21,352 bases of DNA from JBEKCP01 sp050014815 (GCA_050014815.1 JBEKCP010000030.1:1-21352); one strand, 5' to 3'; shown: positions 1 through 8,349, numbered from the stretch's first letter. The notes: generated by a model not told the origin, from the sequence alone. Translations and numbers: made by a program.

Positions 1-1263
1 ATCAAGCAGCACTTCCCGACGCTCAGCGAGATCATCGACCGCCGCCACCCGGAGGAGGAAAAGGGAAAACCGGCGCCGAAGCCCGCGCCAGAGGGGCGTC
101 CCGGCCAGCAGAACGCCCCGCCCGTGCAAATGGGGGGCACGGTGGGCTGGGACGAAGCGGACTTGTTGAGCCTCCAGGCGCGCTTCCAGTGGAAGGCCGT
201 ACCCAGCACGCTGGAGGTGCTCTTGGCCCAGGAGGACCTTTGGGTCTACGAGGCCCTATTGAGGGTCGTCCGGAACACGAACAACACCAGCGGCGATCCG
301 GCGAACTACGTGAAGCCGGTCAATCGCAAGATGGCCGGCGTCAAGCGGATCATCGCGATGCAGATCGGCCAGGACGCGGTGAATAGCTGGCAGGCGTCCG
401 ATCAGACGGTGATCCGCATGGCGGCGAATGCCCCCGGCGGCGCGGCGCCCGCCCCCGCCAAGAACGCCGGCATGTCGCCCCACATCGTCCCCGGCGTGGA
501 CACCCATCAGCCGGGGCGGCCCCAGTCGCTGGCGGGCCGCTACGTGGACGATCAAGGCAGGCCGCTGGCCGATCCGGCTCAACAGCCGTATGCTGAATTC
601 CGCATGATGCCCATCAATCTCCGCGTGGTCATTGAGCAGAACCAGATTCCCAAGCTCCTGGCCGAGTGTGCGAATTCGAACATGCCGATCGAGGTCCGCA
701 AGGTGCGGATCCTGGCGGAGGAGTTTCCGCCGTTTGACCCGGGAGAAGCCGGCGGAACTACTACGACCGGCATAGAACCCGGATACAAGCCGCACGGGGG
801 ACCCGGTCCGGCGCATCCGGGCGCCGGTCCGGTACCTGGCCCCGGAGGGACCCCCAACGCCGTCACAGGAGGCCAGGACGAAGAGTGCGTCAATCCGATG
901 ATCCCGCCAGTCCCGCTGGAAGTGCAGGGAATCATCTACATCTATAATCCGCCGAACCGCGAGAACTTGGGCAAGGGAACGGCCGGCGGGGCCGTGGCGC
1001 CCGGCGGCGGTCCGGCCGGCCCGACACCGCCGGGCCCGACGCCGCCAGCGCCGGGGACACCACCCGGACCCAAACTGCCCGCGGCACCTGGCGTCGTGCC
1101 ACCGGGTCCGCCAGGTCCCGCGAAGATCCCGACGCCGGGTGTTTCGGAAGTGCAGGGCGCGGCGAAGCCCGCCCCGGCGCCGGGAAACCCGGGGCAAGCC
1201 CCGTCGCCAACGCCCCCGCCCGGCCCCCCCGCAACGCCATTGCCCCCGGGAGGCCAACCATGA
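1..1263 (+). CDS. Proline/glycine-rich protein of unknown function, 5'-truncated
   Basis: The reading frame is open from the first base of the window, so the gene starts upstream; 420 residues are visible. No known domain is recognised. The first 200 or so visible residues look folded, with a segment around nt 150-400 (WDEADLLSLQARFQW, LWVYEALLRVV) and another around nt 585-735 (FRMMPINLRVVIEQNQIPKLL). The last third (nt 740-1260) is low complexity, dominated by Pro, Gly and Ala, apart from a short hydrophobic strand at about nt 905-950. The stop overlaps the start of the next gene by 4 bp (ATGA), so the two are translationally coupled and probably work together. The style matches uncharacterised planctomycete proteins that I associate with pilus or secretion-like loci; that link is inference, since the upstream genes are not visible. 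Confidence 0.8.
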   Translation: MKQHFPTLSEIIDRRHPEEEKGKPAPKPAPEGRPGQQNAPPVQMGGTVGWDEADLLSLQARFQWKAVPSTLEVLLAQEDLWVYEALLRVVRNTNNTSGDPANYVKPVNRKMAGVKRIIAMQIGQDAVNSWQASDQTVIRMAANAPGGAAPAPAKNAGMSPHIVPGVDTHQPGRPQSLAGRYVDDQGRPLADPAQQPYAEFRMMPINLRVVIEQNQIPKLLAECANSNMPIEVRKVRILAEEFPPFDPGEAGGTTTTGIEPGYKPHGGPGPAHPGAGPVPGPGGTPNAVTGGQDEECVNPMIPPVPLEVQGIIYIYNPPNRENLGKGTAGGAVAPGGGPAGPTPPGPTPPAPGTPPGPKLPAAPGVVPPGPPGPAKIPTPGVSEVQGAAKPAPAPGNPGQAPSPTPPPGPPATPLPPGGQP

Positions 1264-2984
1264 AACTCCGGTTGAAATTCGACAAGAAGTCGCTCCGGCA
1301 GTTCTTCATCGACCACACCGAGAAAATCGTGTTCGGGGCCGTGGTCGCGTGCTTCCTCGTCGTGGCCTATCAAGCGATCGAGCGGCGAGGATTCGAGCTC
1401 CGGGGCAAGAGCCGGAACGACTCCAAGCCCGAGAACCTGGACAAAGCCGTCGAAGCCGCCCAGAAGAACATCTACAAGGAGAGTCAGCCCTACGACCCCA
1501 AGCTCCAGATCACCGATTTCAAGGGGATCATCGAAGGGAGCCGCCAGCGGGTCGACTGGAACGTGTTTGCGACCTCTATTCCCTGGTACCGAGATGACGT
1601 CAAGCCGACGAGCGTTCTGCGGCCCATGCCGACCGTGCTCCCGGTCGAGAGGCTCCTGGCCGAGGCCGGGCGGGGACCCGTCGTCACCGCCGCGGGTACG
1701 GTCGAGGGCAAAGGCGCTAAGCCGTCCGGCGGCGGAGTCCAAGGCCAGCGGTGGGTCCTTCTGAAGGGCCTGGTGCCGCTGAAGAAACAGAAAGAGGCGT
1801 ATAAGAGCGCTTTCCAGAATGCCAGCTTCCAGGACAAGGGGAAGGATGCTCCGATCTACTGGGGCTTCTTCGTCGAGCGGGCCGAGGTGGTGCCGGGCAG
1901 TCCCGCCGCGTTGAAGTGGGACCGCCTTTTCCGTTTCAACGCCGGTACCACCCCGGACGACGCCCAGAAGTTGGCGGCCTCGGCCGGCGAGGTCGTCGAC
2001 GGCAAGTTCGTCCGAGCGGGGCTCGTTTACCCCTTGCCGCCGGTCACCAATCGGGCCTGGGGCCCGGAGGCGGCCTATCCGCCGGAGATCCCCCTGGCCG
2101 ACAAGTCCGGCCCCGAACCGGGGACGCATCTCCCCGGGAAGGATGGCGAAAATGCCCCTCCGGACGAGTTGGGCGGGGCGCCGGCCAAGCCGGCGACGGC
2201 GCCGGAGAAAGCCAAGGTCGAAGAGGAGCAGGACTCCGAGTACCTGCTGTTCCGGTTCTTCGATGTCGACGTCCAGCCGGGAAAACAGTACCGGTATCGC
2301 GTCTTCCTCGTGCTGAAGAACCCGAACTACCAGTTGGAAGGCAAGTACCTGACAGATCCGGCCCTGGCCACGCCGCAGTACCTCGGTGAGTTTGTCCGGG
2401 ATGCCGATCAGAGGCTCCGGCCCAACACGAGCCAGGCCGGCTGGTCCGAGTTCAGCCCGGCGGCCGCCGTACCCAACGACATCCAACTGCTGGCCGTTTC
2501 GGTCCAACCGACGCGGCAGGGGCAGGAGCCCGTGGGCATGCTCCGTGTCGTCAAGTACATCGAGAGACTCGGGGTCAATTCCTGGGGCGACTTTCCCGTC
2601 GTCCGCGGCAAGATGGCCGATTTCCCCGAAATAAAGGACCCGCGGAACGACATTATCGTGAGCTACCTCACCGACGCGTTGATCGTGGACCTGGCCGGGG
2701 AGAAGGTCTCGCCGCGGGAGCGTCTGCAGCCGCAGCCGCGGCCCGGCCAGATCCTGGTCCTGGAAAAGTCCGGCCGACTGGTCATCCGTGACGTGGTGCA
2801 AGATGACGAGCTTTTCAGACGGATTAACCCGCCGCAGGAGAAGCCCCAGCCGAAGCCCAAGGGGGGAGGGCCGGGGCCCGGCCCTCATCCGAAAACGCCG
2901 GTAGACCCGTTCGGCGGCGTCGACCCTGGGGTCTTCGGCGAAGGGAAGAAGCAGCCACACGGCGGCCACGGCCATGGGATGTAG
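1260..2984 (+). CDS. Single-pass membrane protein of unknown function
   Basis: This is a 574-residue protein. A basic N-terminus (KLRLKFDKKSLR) precedes one hydrophobic segment at about residues 22-40 (IVFGAVVACFLVVAYQAI), which predicts a cytoplasmic N-terminus and a large periplasmic domain. A charged Pro/Lys-rich linker lies near residues 290-325. After it comes a domain with the strand-like motif YRYRVFLVLKNPNY. The tail is Pro/Gly-rich and ends in a His-rich HGGHGHGM. The start codon overlaps the stop of the upstream gene (ATGA). No family is recognised. The membrane anchor plus the coupled proline-rich partner suggest an envelope-spanning assembly, but no enzymatic motif is visible. Confidence 0.85.
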   Translation: MKLRLKFDKKSLRQFFIDHTEKIVFGAVVACFLVVAYQAIERRGFELRGKSRNDSKPENLDKAVEAAQKNIYKESQPYDPKLQITDFKGIIEGSRQRVDWNVFATSIPWYRDDVKPTSVLRPMPTVLPVERLLAEAGRGPVVTAAGTVEGKGAKPSGGGVQGQRWVLLKGLVPLKKQKEAYKSAFQNASFQDKGKDAPIYWGFFVERAEVVPGSPAALKWDRLFRFNAGTTPDDAQKLAASAGEVVDGKFVRAGLVYPLPPVTNRAWGPEAAYPPEIPLADKSGPEPGTHLPGKDGENAPPDELGGAPAKPATAPEKAKVEEEQDSEYLLFRFFDVDVQPGKQYRYRVFLVLKNPNYQLEGKYLTDPALATPQYLGEFVRDADQRLRPNTSQAGWSEFSPAAAVPNDIQLLAVSVQPTRQGQEPVGMLRVVKYIERLGVNSWGDFPVVRGKMADFPEIKDPRNDIIVSYLTDALIVDLAGEKVSPRERLQPQPRPGQILVLEKSGRLVIRDVVQDDELFRRINPPQEKPQPKPKGGGPGPGPHPKTPVDPFGGVDPGVFGEGKKQPHGGHGHGM

Positions 2985-3007
2985 TACCGGCTAACGTAAG
3001 GGCGTCT

Positions 3008-3505
3008 GTGCCAACTTTCCACGTCCGCATCGCCGGCGACGACCTGACGTTTAGCGCGGCCCATTTCCTGGTCTTTGCCGACGGCCGGTGTGAGCCGCTG
3101 CACGGCCACGATTTCCGCGTGAGGGCCGAGGTCTCCGGGGAGTTGGACGAGAACCGGTGCGTCGTGGATTTCGCGGTGCTGGCCGAGCGGTTGCGGGCGG
3201 TGCTCCACGAGTTGGACCACGCAGTGCTCTTGCCGGCGGAGCACCCGGCCCTTCGCGTCTCGGCCGGCTCTGCGGAAGTGGAGGTTCTGCTGGGCCCGCG
3301 GCGCTGGATCTTGCCCCGCACGGACTGCCGCCTGTTGCCCTTGCCCGCCACCACGGCCGAACTCCTGGCGGAGCACGTCGGACGCCGCTTATGGGACGAC
3401 GTGCGGTCCAAGACGGGTTGGCAACCCGAGCGGCTCCGCGTCGAGATCGAGGAGATGCCCGGCCGCTGGGCAGGGTGCGAAATACAGGCGGAGGGCGGAG
3501 TCTAG
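3008..3505 (+). CDS. 6-pyruvoyl-tetrahydropterin synthase / QueD-family enzyme
   Basis: The 165-residue protein belongs to the PTPS/QueD (6-carboxytetrahydropterin synthase) family, which converts dihydroneopterin triphosphate to a tetrahydropterin. The zinc ligands are visible as His19 in FSAAHFL and His32/His34 in LHGHDF. The family cysteine is Cys28, four residues before His32. The Asp-His pair of the catalytic relay is Asp70-His71 (LDHAVLL), and the TTAELLAEH and VEIEEMP motifs of the C-terminal half are present. The start is GTG, preceded by a weak AAGGG about six bases upstream. It lies 23 bp after the membrane protein and may be co-transcribed. It could serve queuosine synthesis (QueD) or a folate/methanopterin-type pathway; the sequence alone does not decide, so no symbol is given. 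Confidence 0.88.
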   Translation: MPTFHVRIAGDDLTFSAAHFLVFADGRCEPLHGHDFRVRAEVSGELDENRCVVDFAVLAERLRAVLHELDHAVLLPAEHPALRVSAGSAEVEVLLGPRRWILPRTDCRLLPLPATTAELLAEHVGRRLWDDVRSKTGWQPERLRVEIEEMPGRWAGCEIQAEGGV

Positions 3506-3541
3506 CGGGTTGTGTTTGGCTGACAACTGACTACTGACGAC

Positions 3542-5560
3542 TTACCGCACCTTCACGGCGCAGGGCATCCATAAGAGCACCGGCTCGCGGAGCAACTGCC
3601 GCCAGAGTTGCGCCTGGCGGAGGATCTTGACCGCCTCGGGCATTGCGGATTCCAGCTCGTCGCCGACGGAGGCATCGCTGAAAAGCTGCTCGAAAAACGT
3701 CTTCGGGTGCGGCAGGATCAGGAGATCGACCTCCGCCTCCGGCTTCAGGCCGGCGGCCTTCTTCGCCTCGACAATCGCGTCCTTGAGGGTCCCCAGTTGG
3801 TCGACCAGGCCGAGGTTCTTGGCCATTCGGCCGGTGTAGACCCGGCCCTGGGCGAGCTGCTCGAGCCTCGCGGGGCTCATCTTGCGGCCCTGGGCCGCCT
3901 TGGCGACGAACTGGCCGTACGTCTCAAGCAGGATATCGGTGATGGCCTTCCGCTCGTCGGCCGAGAACGGCTGGTCCGAGGAGAACGTGCCGCTGAGCTT
4001 GCCGCGGCTGATGACCTCGCTGGTGACGCCGATCTTGTCGCACAGGCCGCGGGTGACCAGCTTCCCGCCGATCACGCCGATCGAGCCCGTCAGGGTGCCC
4101 GGCTCCGCGACGATCCGGCGGGCCGCCATGGCGATATAATAACCGCCGCTGCCGGCCACGTCGCCCATGCTGGCGATCAGGGGCTTCTTCAGCCGGGCGG
4201 TCTCGCGCCAGATCAGGTCGCTGGCGACGGCGGAGCCGCCGGGGCTGTCGATCCGCAGCACGATGGCGGCGACCTTCGGGTCGTCGGCCGCTTTGCGAAG
4301 GTTCTCGACCATGGTGGTCGAGCCGATGGAATTCTCGCTCATCCACTGGCTGGCGCCCTTGCCCTCGACGATCGGGCCGACGGCGTAGACGACGGCGATC
4401 TTCGGCTTCGCGCCGCCTTTTTCGGACGGCTTGCCGCCAGAGAACAGCTCGATGAGCTTCATCAGCCCGCCGAGTCCGGAGAAATCGGTGTCGATCTGCT
4501 TCTTCTTGTAGTTCGTGACGAGGTCGATCTTATCGGCGCCGAGCCGCTTGGCCAACGACTCCTCGAACTGGTCGGCATAGAGCACGTCGTCCACCAGCCC
4601 GGCCCTCTTGGCCGAGGAGGCGGTGAAGAGCCCCTGGTCGATCAGGGTCTTGACCTGGTAGTCCTTCAGGCGGCGGTCGGCGGCGATCGTGGCCGCCATC
4701 TGCTCGTAGACGTCGTCGACGATCGCATCGAGGCTCTCGCGGAACGGCTTGCTCATTTCCTTTCGGGTCAGGGGCTCCGCGGCGCTCTTGTACTTGCCCA
4801 TCTGAAGGGCGTCGAACTCCAACCCGAGCTTGTCCAACAGGCCCTTGAGGAAGGTCACCTCGGCGCGGACGCCGGGCAGGAAGAGCATGCCGGAGGGGGG
4901 CATCACGACCTGGTCGCACGCGGCGGCCAGCAGGTACTGGCCGGTGTCGGCGGTGGTCAACTCGGCGTAAACGGGCTTGCCGGCCTTGCGGAGCCGGGCG
5001 ACCGCCGCGCGGAGCTCGTGGATCTTGCCCCGGCCCAGCTCCAGGTCCTCGATCCGCAGCCAGACGGCGGCAACGGCCTTGTCGGCGGCGGCCTCGTCCA
5101 TTCGATCAATGAGCTTGCCGAGTGACGGCTGCAGCTCGCCGAACAGTCCGGACTGGATGGGCCCCTCGGGGAGCTCGCCCTTGATCGTCAGCCGGGCGAC
5201 GGAGAGCTTCTTGATTTCCCTTTCCTTCTTGGCCGCGGACGCCTTGTTCGCCTGCTTCGCCGCCGGCTTGGTTGGCGTTGTGGCAGGCTTTGCCGCCGAG
5301 GGTGTTGCTGTCGGCGCCGCATACGGGCTTGACGCCGGGGCCGCCGCTGAATAGGGATTGGCGTAGGGGCTTGCCGGTGCTTCCTCCGCTGGTTTGGCTG
5401 CCCTCTCGGACTTCTTCTCGGCCGGCTTGGCCGTTTCCGCCGCGGATGGTTTGTCCTTGTCCTTCTCCTGCGGCTTGGATTTCTCCGCCGCCGGGCTGGA
5501 AAGCGTCAATCCCACCACCAGCACCCAAGCCGCGAGTGCGGCGAATCGGAACTTCATCAT
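3542..5560 (-). CDS. sppA: Signal peptide peptidase SppA (long form)
   Basis: The 672-residue protein is a long-form SppA protease, which degrades cleaved signal peptides in or near the membrane. It has the two tandem S49 domains of the E. coli-type enzyme. The catalytic lysine is in the N-terminal domain (Lys258 in GKYKSAAEP) and the nucleophilic serine in the C-terminal domain (Ser471 in AGSGGYY), after the IDSPGGSA motif at 437-444. The N-terminus is a signal peptide or uncleaved anchor (residues 3-25), followed by about 90 residues of low-complexity Ala/Lys/Pro/Glu linker before the first domain. GAGGAG lies 7 bases before the first of two adjacent ATGs, supporting the start chosen. It converges on the PTPS-family gene with a 36-bp gap. 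Confidence 0.93.
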   Translation of the reverse strand: MMKFRFAALAAWVLVVGLTLSSPAAEKSKPQEKDKDKPSAAETAKPAEKKSERAAKPAEEAPASPYANPYSAAAPASSPYAAPTATPSAAKPATTPTKPAAKQANKASAAKKEREIKKLSVARLTIKGELPEGPIQSGLFGELQPSLGKLIDRMDEAAADKAVAAVWLRIEDLELGRGKIHELRAAVARLRKAGKPVYAELTTADTGQYLLAAACDQVVMPPSGMLFLPGVRAEVTFLKGLLDKLGLEFDALQMGKYKSAAEPLTRKEMSKPFRESLDAIVDDVYEQMAATIAADRRLKDYQVKTLIDQGLFTASSAKRAGLVDDVLYADQFEESLAKRLGADKIDLVTNYKKKQIDTDFSGLGGLMKLIELFSGGKPSEKGGAKPKIAVVYAVGPIVEGKGASQWMSENSIGSTTMVENLRKAADDPKVAAIVLRIDSPGGSAVASDLIWRETARLKKPLIASMGDVAGSGGYYIAMAARRIVAEPGTLTGSIGVIGGKLVTRGLCDKIGVTSEVISRGKLSGTFSSDQPFSADERKAITDILLETYGQFVAKAAQGRKMSPARLEQLAQGRVYTGRMAKNLGLVDQLGTLKDAIVEAKKAAGLKPEAEVDLLILPHPKTFFEQLFSDASVGDELESAMPEAVKILRQAQLWRQLLREPVLLWMPCAVKVR

Positions 5561-5624
5561 TGCTCGACTCCTCGGAGAATCTGTACGCGGCTCCTAACCT
5601 GACACCACCCACTAGTTTACCTTG

Positions 5625-5646
5625 CCCCCGGCTTGGTGCCAGGGGG
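5625..5646. repeat. Short hairpin upstream of sppA
   Basis: CCCCCGGC and GCCAGGGGG pair around a TTGGT loop, leaving one bulged A. It lies about 65 bp before the sppA start, in its probable leader or promoter region. It may be a single copy of a repeat family or a structured leader; no second copy is seen in the window. Confidence 0.5.
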
Positions 5647-5714
5647 TGGGGATGAATTTGCCGGTCCGGGAGAGTGAGGAAGTGGAGTAAAGGATTAGGA
5701 ATTTTGGGTTTGGT

Positions 5715-5792
5715 AAAGCCCCGCGACTGCGTCGCGGGGTTTGCGGTAGTAGAATCTTCCCCCCTATCCCCGCGACGCAGTCGCGGGGCTTT
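5715..5792. repeat. Pair of REP-like hairpins in opposite orientation
   Basis: Two perfect 9-bp stems (CCCCGCGAC / GTCGCGGGG) with 3-base loops lie at 5719-5739 and 5768-5788. The loop reads TGC in the first and GCA in the second. The conserved flank is AAAG before the first and CTTT after the second, so the copies are inverted relative to each other, as in BIME-type pairs. They fill the gap between the sppA start and the end of the hydrolase gene. Further copies are at 8294 and 19566. Confidence 0.85.
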
Positions 5793-5810
5793 GCCGCATC
5801 CCAAACTCAA

Positions 5811-6734
5811 TCACACTCCTTCGGGGGGTCGCATAGGGTGCTCCGCAAGAAACCCCTCTACGATCGCCGCGACCTCCTCCGGGGCGTCCTCCAGGACGTA
5901 ATGGCCGGCGTCGAAGAGCCGGTGGACCTCGGCCTGCGGATAGAAATCCAGGAAGCGATCAAGGAACCGCGGGGTGAAACACCAGTCGAGCATGCCCCAG
6001 ATCAAGCAGACCGGAAGATTGGCAAGCCCAGCGAGCCCGGCCTCGATCTCGGCCAGCGTGGCGTAGGTCGGATGCCGGCGGGTCAGGGGGATGTCCCGGA
6101 CGAAGCGGTAGAGGGCCGTGCGATTCCGCCAGGAGTCGTAGGGGGCCAAGAGCCCCGCCCGGACGGCCGGCGTCATCCGGTCGTGGTGGCTGGCGGCCAT
6201 TCGGAGTGCGGCCAGGGCAAACAGGTTCAATCCTTGTACGCCCAGTTGCCCCACCAGCGGCGTCCGACACAAGCGGATCCGCCAGGGGCAGTCTTGCGAT
6301 CGAAACGCGGCCGTATTCATGAGCACCAGCCGGGCGAACCGCTGCGGGGCCGCCACGGCCGCCCCCATGCCGATCGCCCCACCCCAGTCGTGGGCCACCA
6401 GGGTGATCTCGTCGAGGCCGAGCTTCTCGATGAGTTCTCCCAGGTCGGCCACCCGCCTTGCCAGTCGATACGAGTAGGCGCCGGGGGACGGTTTTTCCGA
6501 AAGGCCGCAGCCGATGTGGTCGGGGACCACCACGCGACATCGCCCGCGAAATGTCTGGACCAGGTTCCGCCAGTAGAACGACCAGGTGGGATTGCCGTGG
6601 ACCATCAGCAGGACGGGCCCCGAGCCCTCGTCCAAGTAGTGGCATCGGAAGCCGCCCAGCACGATCTCGTGCGAGGCGAAGGGATACAAGGTGTGCCAGT
6701 CGGTCGAGGGAGCCATGTGGCCATCCGGGATCAT
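5811..6734 (-). CDS. Alpha/beta hydrolase, haloalkane dehalogenase family, OleB-like
   Basis: The 307-residue protein has the haloalkane dehalogenase fold motifs. HGNPTW (46-51) forms the oxyanion/halide site, Asp116-Trp117 in VAHDWGG is the nucleophile elbow, Asp250 in WGMLDW the probable catalytic acid, and His278 in DAGHYVLED the base. Several stretches, notably VPDHIGCGLSEKP (70-82), MNTAAF and AGHYVLED, match what I recall of OleB, the beta-lactone decarboxylase of long-chain olefin synthesis, better than true dehalogenases. No oleA, oleC or oleD is in the window. It follows the protoporphyrinogen oxidase stop by 10 bp on the same strand and is probably co-transcribed. An alternative ATG (residue 7) lies at 6716. 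Fold assignment is firm; the OleB reading is inference. Confidence 0.85.
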   Translation of the reverse strand: MIPDGHMAPSTDWHTLYPFASHEIVLGGFRCHYLDEGSGPVLLMVHGNPTWSFYWRNLVQTFRGRCRVVVPDHIGCGLSEKPSPGAYSYRLARRVADLGELIEKLGLDEITLVAHDWGGAIGMGAAVAAPQRFARLVLMNTAAFRSQDCPWRIRLCRTPLVGQLGVQGLNLFALAALRMAASHHDRMTPAVRAGLLAPYDSWRNRTALYRFVRDIPLTRRHPTYATLAEIEAGLAGLANLPVCLIWGMLDWCFTPRFLDRFLDFYPQAEVHRLFDAGHYVLEDAPEEVAAIVEGFLAEHPMRPPEGV

Positions 6735-6744
6735 GGAAGGTCAT

Positions 6745-8202
6745 TTAGCCCAGGAGCCGCTGGGCCGCCAATTCGCCGCTGTGGATGCAGTCGGGAAGGC
6801 CGACCCCGTGATAGGCGTTGCCGGCTAGTTGGAGCCCGGGAAGCCGATCCAGCCGGGCCTCGATCCGTGCGACGAGCTGCCGGTGGCCCACGTGATACTG
6901 CGGCATGGTCCGCGGCCAATGGGCGACGTCGCAGTACTCCGGCCGGCCGCGGATCCCCAAGAGCGGCTCCAGATGCGCGAGCACGAGCGTCCGCAGTTGG
7001 CCGTCGGGCATTTCGGCCAGTTCGGGCTGCCGGGCCCCGCCCACGAATACCCGCAACAGCACCTTCCCCTCCGGGGCGCGGTGGGGATACTTCTGACTGC
7101 TGAAACTACAGGCCAGGATCGGGCTCCGCTCGATCGCCGGGACCACGACTCCCATGCCGCGAAGAGAATGGGCGACCTCGCGGCGGTCGTAGCCCAAAGA
7201 GACGATGGCCGTCCCGGAGTGCTCGATCCGCCCCAATTCGGCGGCCAACTCACAGTCCACCGGCGCCAACAGCCGGGCGGCCTCGTAGGAAGGCGTGGCA
7301 ACGATCACCCTGTCGAACTCAAGGGAGCCCTCACCCAAGGAACCCTCACCCCCGGCCCCTCTCCCGGAGGGAGAGGGGAGACCCTTTGGAAACACTCGCC
7401 ACAGGCGGCCCAGTCGCTCGATCCGCTCGACGGGCGAGTTTAGCCGGACCGAGCCGGCCGGCAACCGCGCGGCCAGTGCTTGGACCAGACTGGACAGGCC
7501 GTCGCGAAGCGTGACGAACATGCTGTAGCGGGCGCCGCTCTCGGCGCCGGCCTGCTTGGGAGTGGATTTCCTTGCTCGCCGCATCGCCCGGATCAGGCTG
7601 CCGTGCTCCCGTTCCATTTCGCGAAACCGCGAGAGCGTAGCCTCGACGCTGAGCTTCTCCATGTCGGCCGCATAGACGGCGCTCACCAGTGGCTCGACCA
7701 GCCGGTCGAACGCCTCCCGTCCCAATCGCCGCCGGACGAATGCCGCCATGCTCTCGTCTCCTTCCTCCCGGCGGGGCGGAATAAAGTACTCCAGGGCGGC
7801 ACGGATCTTCCCCAGCGGACTAAGGATCGGCGTGAGGGCCAGCGGCCAAAGCTGCGTCGGCGCCATCATGAGAAACCCATCGGGCAACCGGTAGAGGCGG
7901 CCCCGGCGGACTACGAACGTGTGCCGGTCCGCGGGGTTGGTCTGGACAAGCTGATCCAAGAGGCCCAGGCGCTTGCACAGGTCCAGGCCCCAGGGGATCG
8001 TCGTGATGAAGTTGTCCGCGCTCTGCTCGACCTGGTAGCCGCCGGCGTGAATCGTCGACAGAACACCACCCAGTCGGGGGCCAGCCTCGAAGAGTGTCAG
8101 TCCGACCGGGGATTTCAGTTCGACGGTCCGGTGAGCGGCAGCCAGTCCGGCAATTCCTCCGCCAATCACGGCAACGCATCGCTCTACCGGCTGAGACATC
8201 AT
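6745..8202 (-). CDS. hemG: Oxygen-dependent protoporphyrinogen oxidase (HemG/HemY type)
   Basis: The 485-residue FAD enzyme oxidises protoporphyrinogen IX (or coproporphyrinogen III in some lineages) in late haem synthesis. Visible features are the N-terminal dinucleotide fold GGGIAGLAAAH (14-24), the FEAGPRLGG motif (39-46), the substrate-side SADNFITTIP, and the C-terminal FAD motif AGNAYHGVGLPDCIHSGELAA. The frame stays open upstream to 9168, but that extension is antisense to rimI and lacks the fold, so the MMSQP start at 8202 is chosen. Residues about 274-294 (GLPSPSGRGAGGEG and following) are not typical of the family and are encoded by an inserted palindromic repeat. The OleB-like gene follows after 10 bp. 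Confidence 0.92.
   Translation of the reverse strand: MMSQPVERCVAVIGGGIAGLAAAHRTVELKSPVGLTLFEAGPRLGGVLSTIHAGGYQVEQSADNFITTIPWGLDLCKRLGLLDQLVQTNPADRHTFVVRRGRLYRLPDGFLMMAPTQLWPLALTPILSPLGKIRAALEYFIPPRREEGDESMAAFVRRRLGREAFDRLVEPLVSAVYAADMEKLSVEATLSRFREMEREHGSLIRAMRRARKSTPKQAGAESGARYSMFVTLRDGLSSLVQALAARLPAGSVRLNSPVERIERLGRLWRVFPKGLPSPSGRGAGGEGSLGEGSLEFDRVIVATPSYEAARLLAPVDCELAAELGRIEHSGTAIVSLGYDRREVAHSLRGMGVVVPAIERSPILACSFSSQKYPHRAPEGKVLLRVFVGGARQPELAEMPDGQLRTLVLAHLEPLLGIRGRPEYCDVAHWPRTMPQYHVGHRQLVARIEARLDRLPGLQLAGNAYHGVGLPDCIHSGELAAQRLLG
7343..7378. repeat. Palindromic repeat inserted in frame in hemG
   Basis: A 36-base copy of the CCCTCACCCCC repeat family contains a perfect 10-bp stem (CCCCTCTCCC / GGGAGAGGGG, 7356-7378) with a GGA loop. 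The same family occurs three times at 14535-14692. A partial duplicate, CCCTCACCCAAGG, abuts it at 7328-7340. It is read through on the minus strand as PSPSGRGAGGEG and leaves the hemG frame open. Confidence 0.9.
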
Positions 8203-8293
8203 CCGCGTATTGTAGCCGTAGGGCCGGGAGAATCCCAGCCCGGGTGCCACAAAAAGGGGGTGCGGTGGGGGGGGGTCTGCACTGATGGGACAC

Positions 8294-8319
8294 CCCCGCG
8301 ACGCAGTCGCGGGGCTTTT
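8294..8319. repeat. REP-like hairpin, third copy
   Basis: CCCCGCGAC, loop GCA, GTCGCGGGG, then CTTTT: identical in stem and loop to the copy at 5768-5788. It lies in the divergent gap between hemG and rimI. Confidence 0.88.
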
Positions 8320-8321
8320 CC

Positions 8322-8349
8322 AATCCCCAATCCCCAATCCCCAATCCCC
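8322..8349. repeat. Four tandem copies of a 7-bp unit
   Basis: AATCCCC is repeated four times without change, followed by a degenerate copy (AAGTCCC). It directly follows the REP-like hairpin. Confidence 0.9.

Noticed and set aside
942..2975. A 677-codon minus-strand open frame
   Set aside because: It is antisense to the membrane protein, is rich in Arg/Gly/Pro typical of GC-rich shadow frames, and has no domain motif or ribosome site.
3608..5125. A 505-codon plus-strand open frame
   Set aside because: It lies wholly opposite sppA, whose catalytic residues are intact. Its translation is compositionally a mirror frame rich in Gly/Asp/Leu/Arg.
5615..5645. Sigma54 promoter (TGGCAC) ahead of sppA
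   Set aside because: TGGCAC is present on the minus strand but no TTGC follows at the required spacing. It is part of a hairpin.
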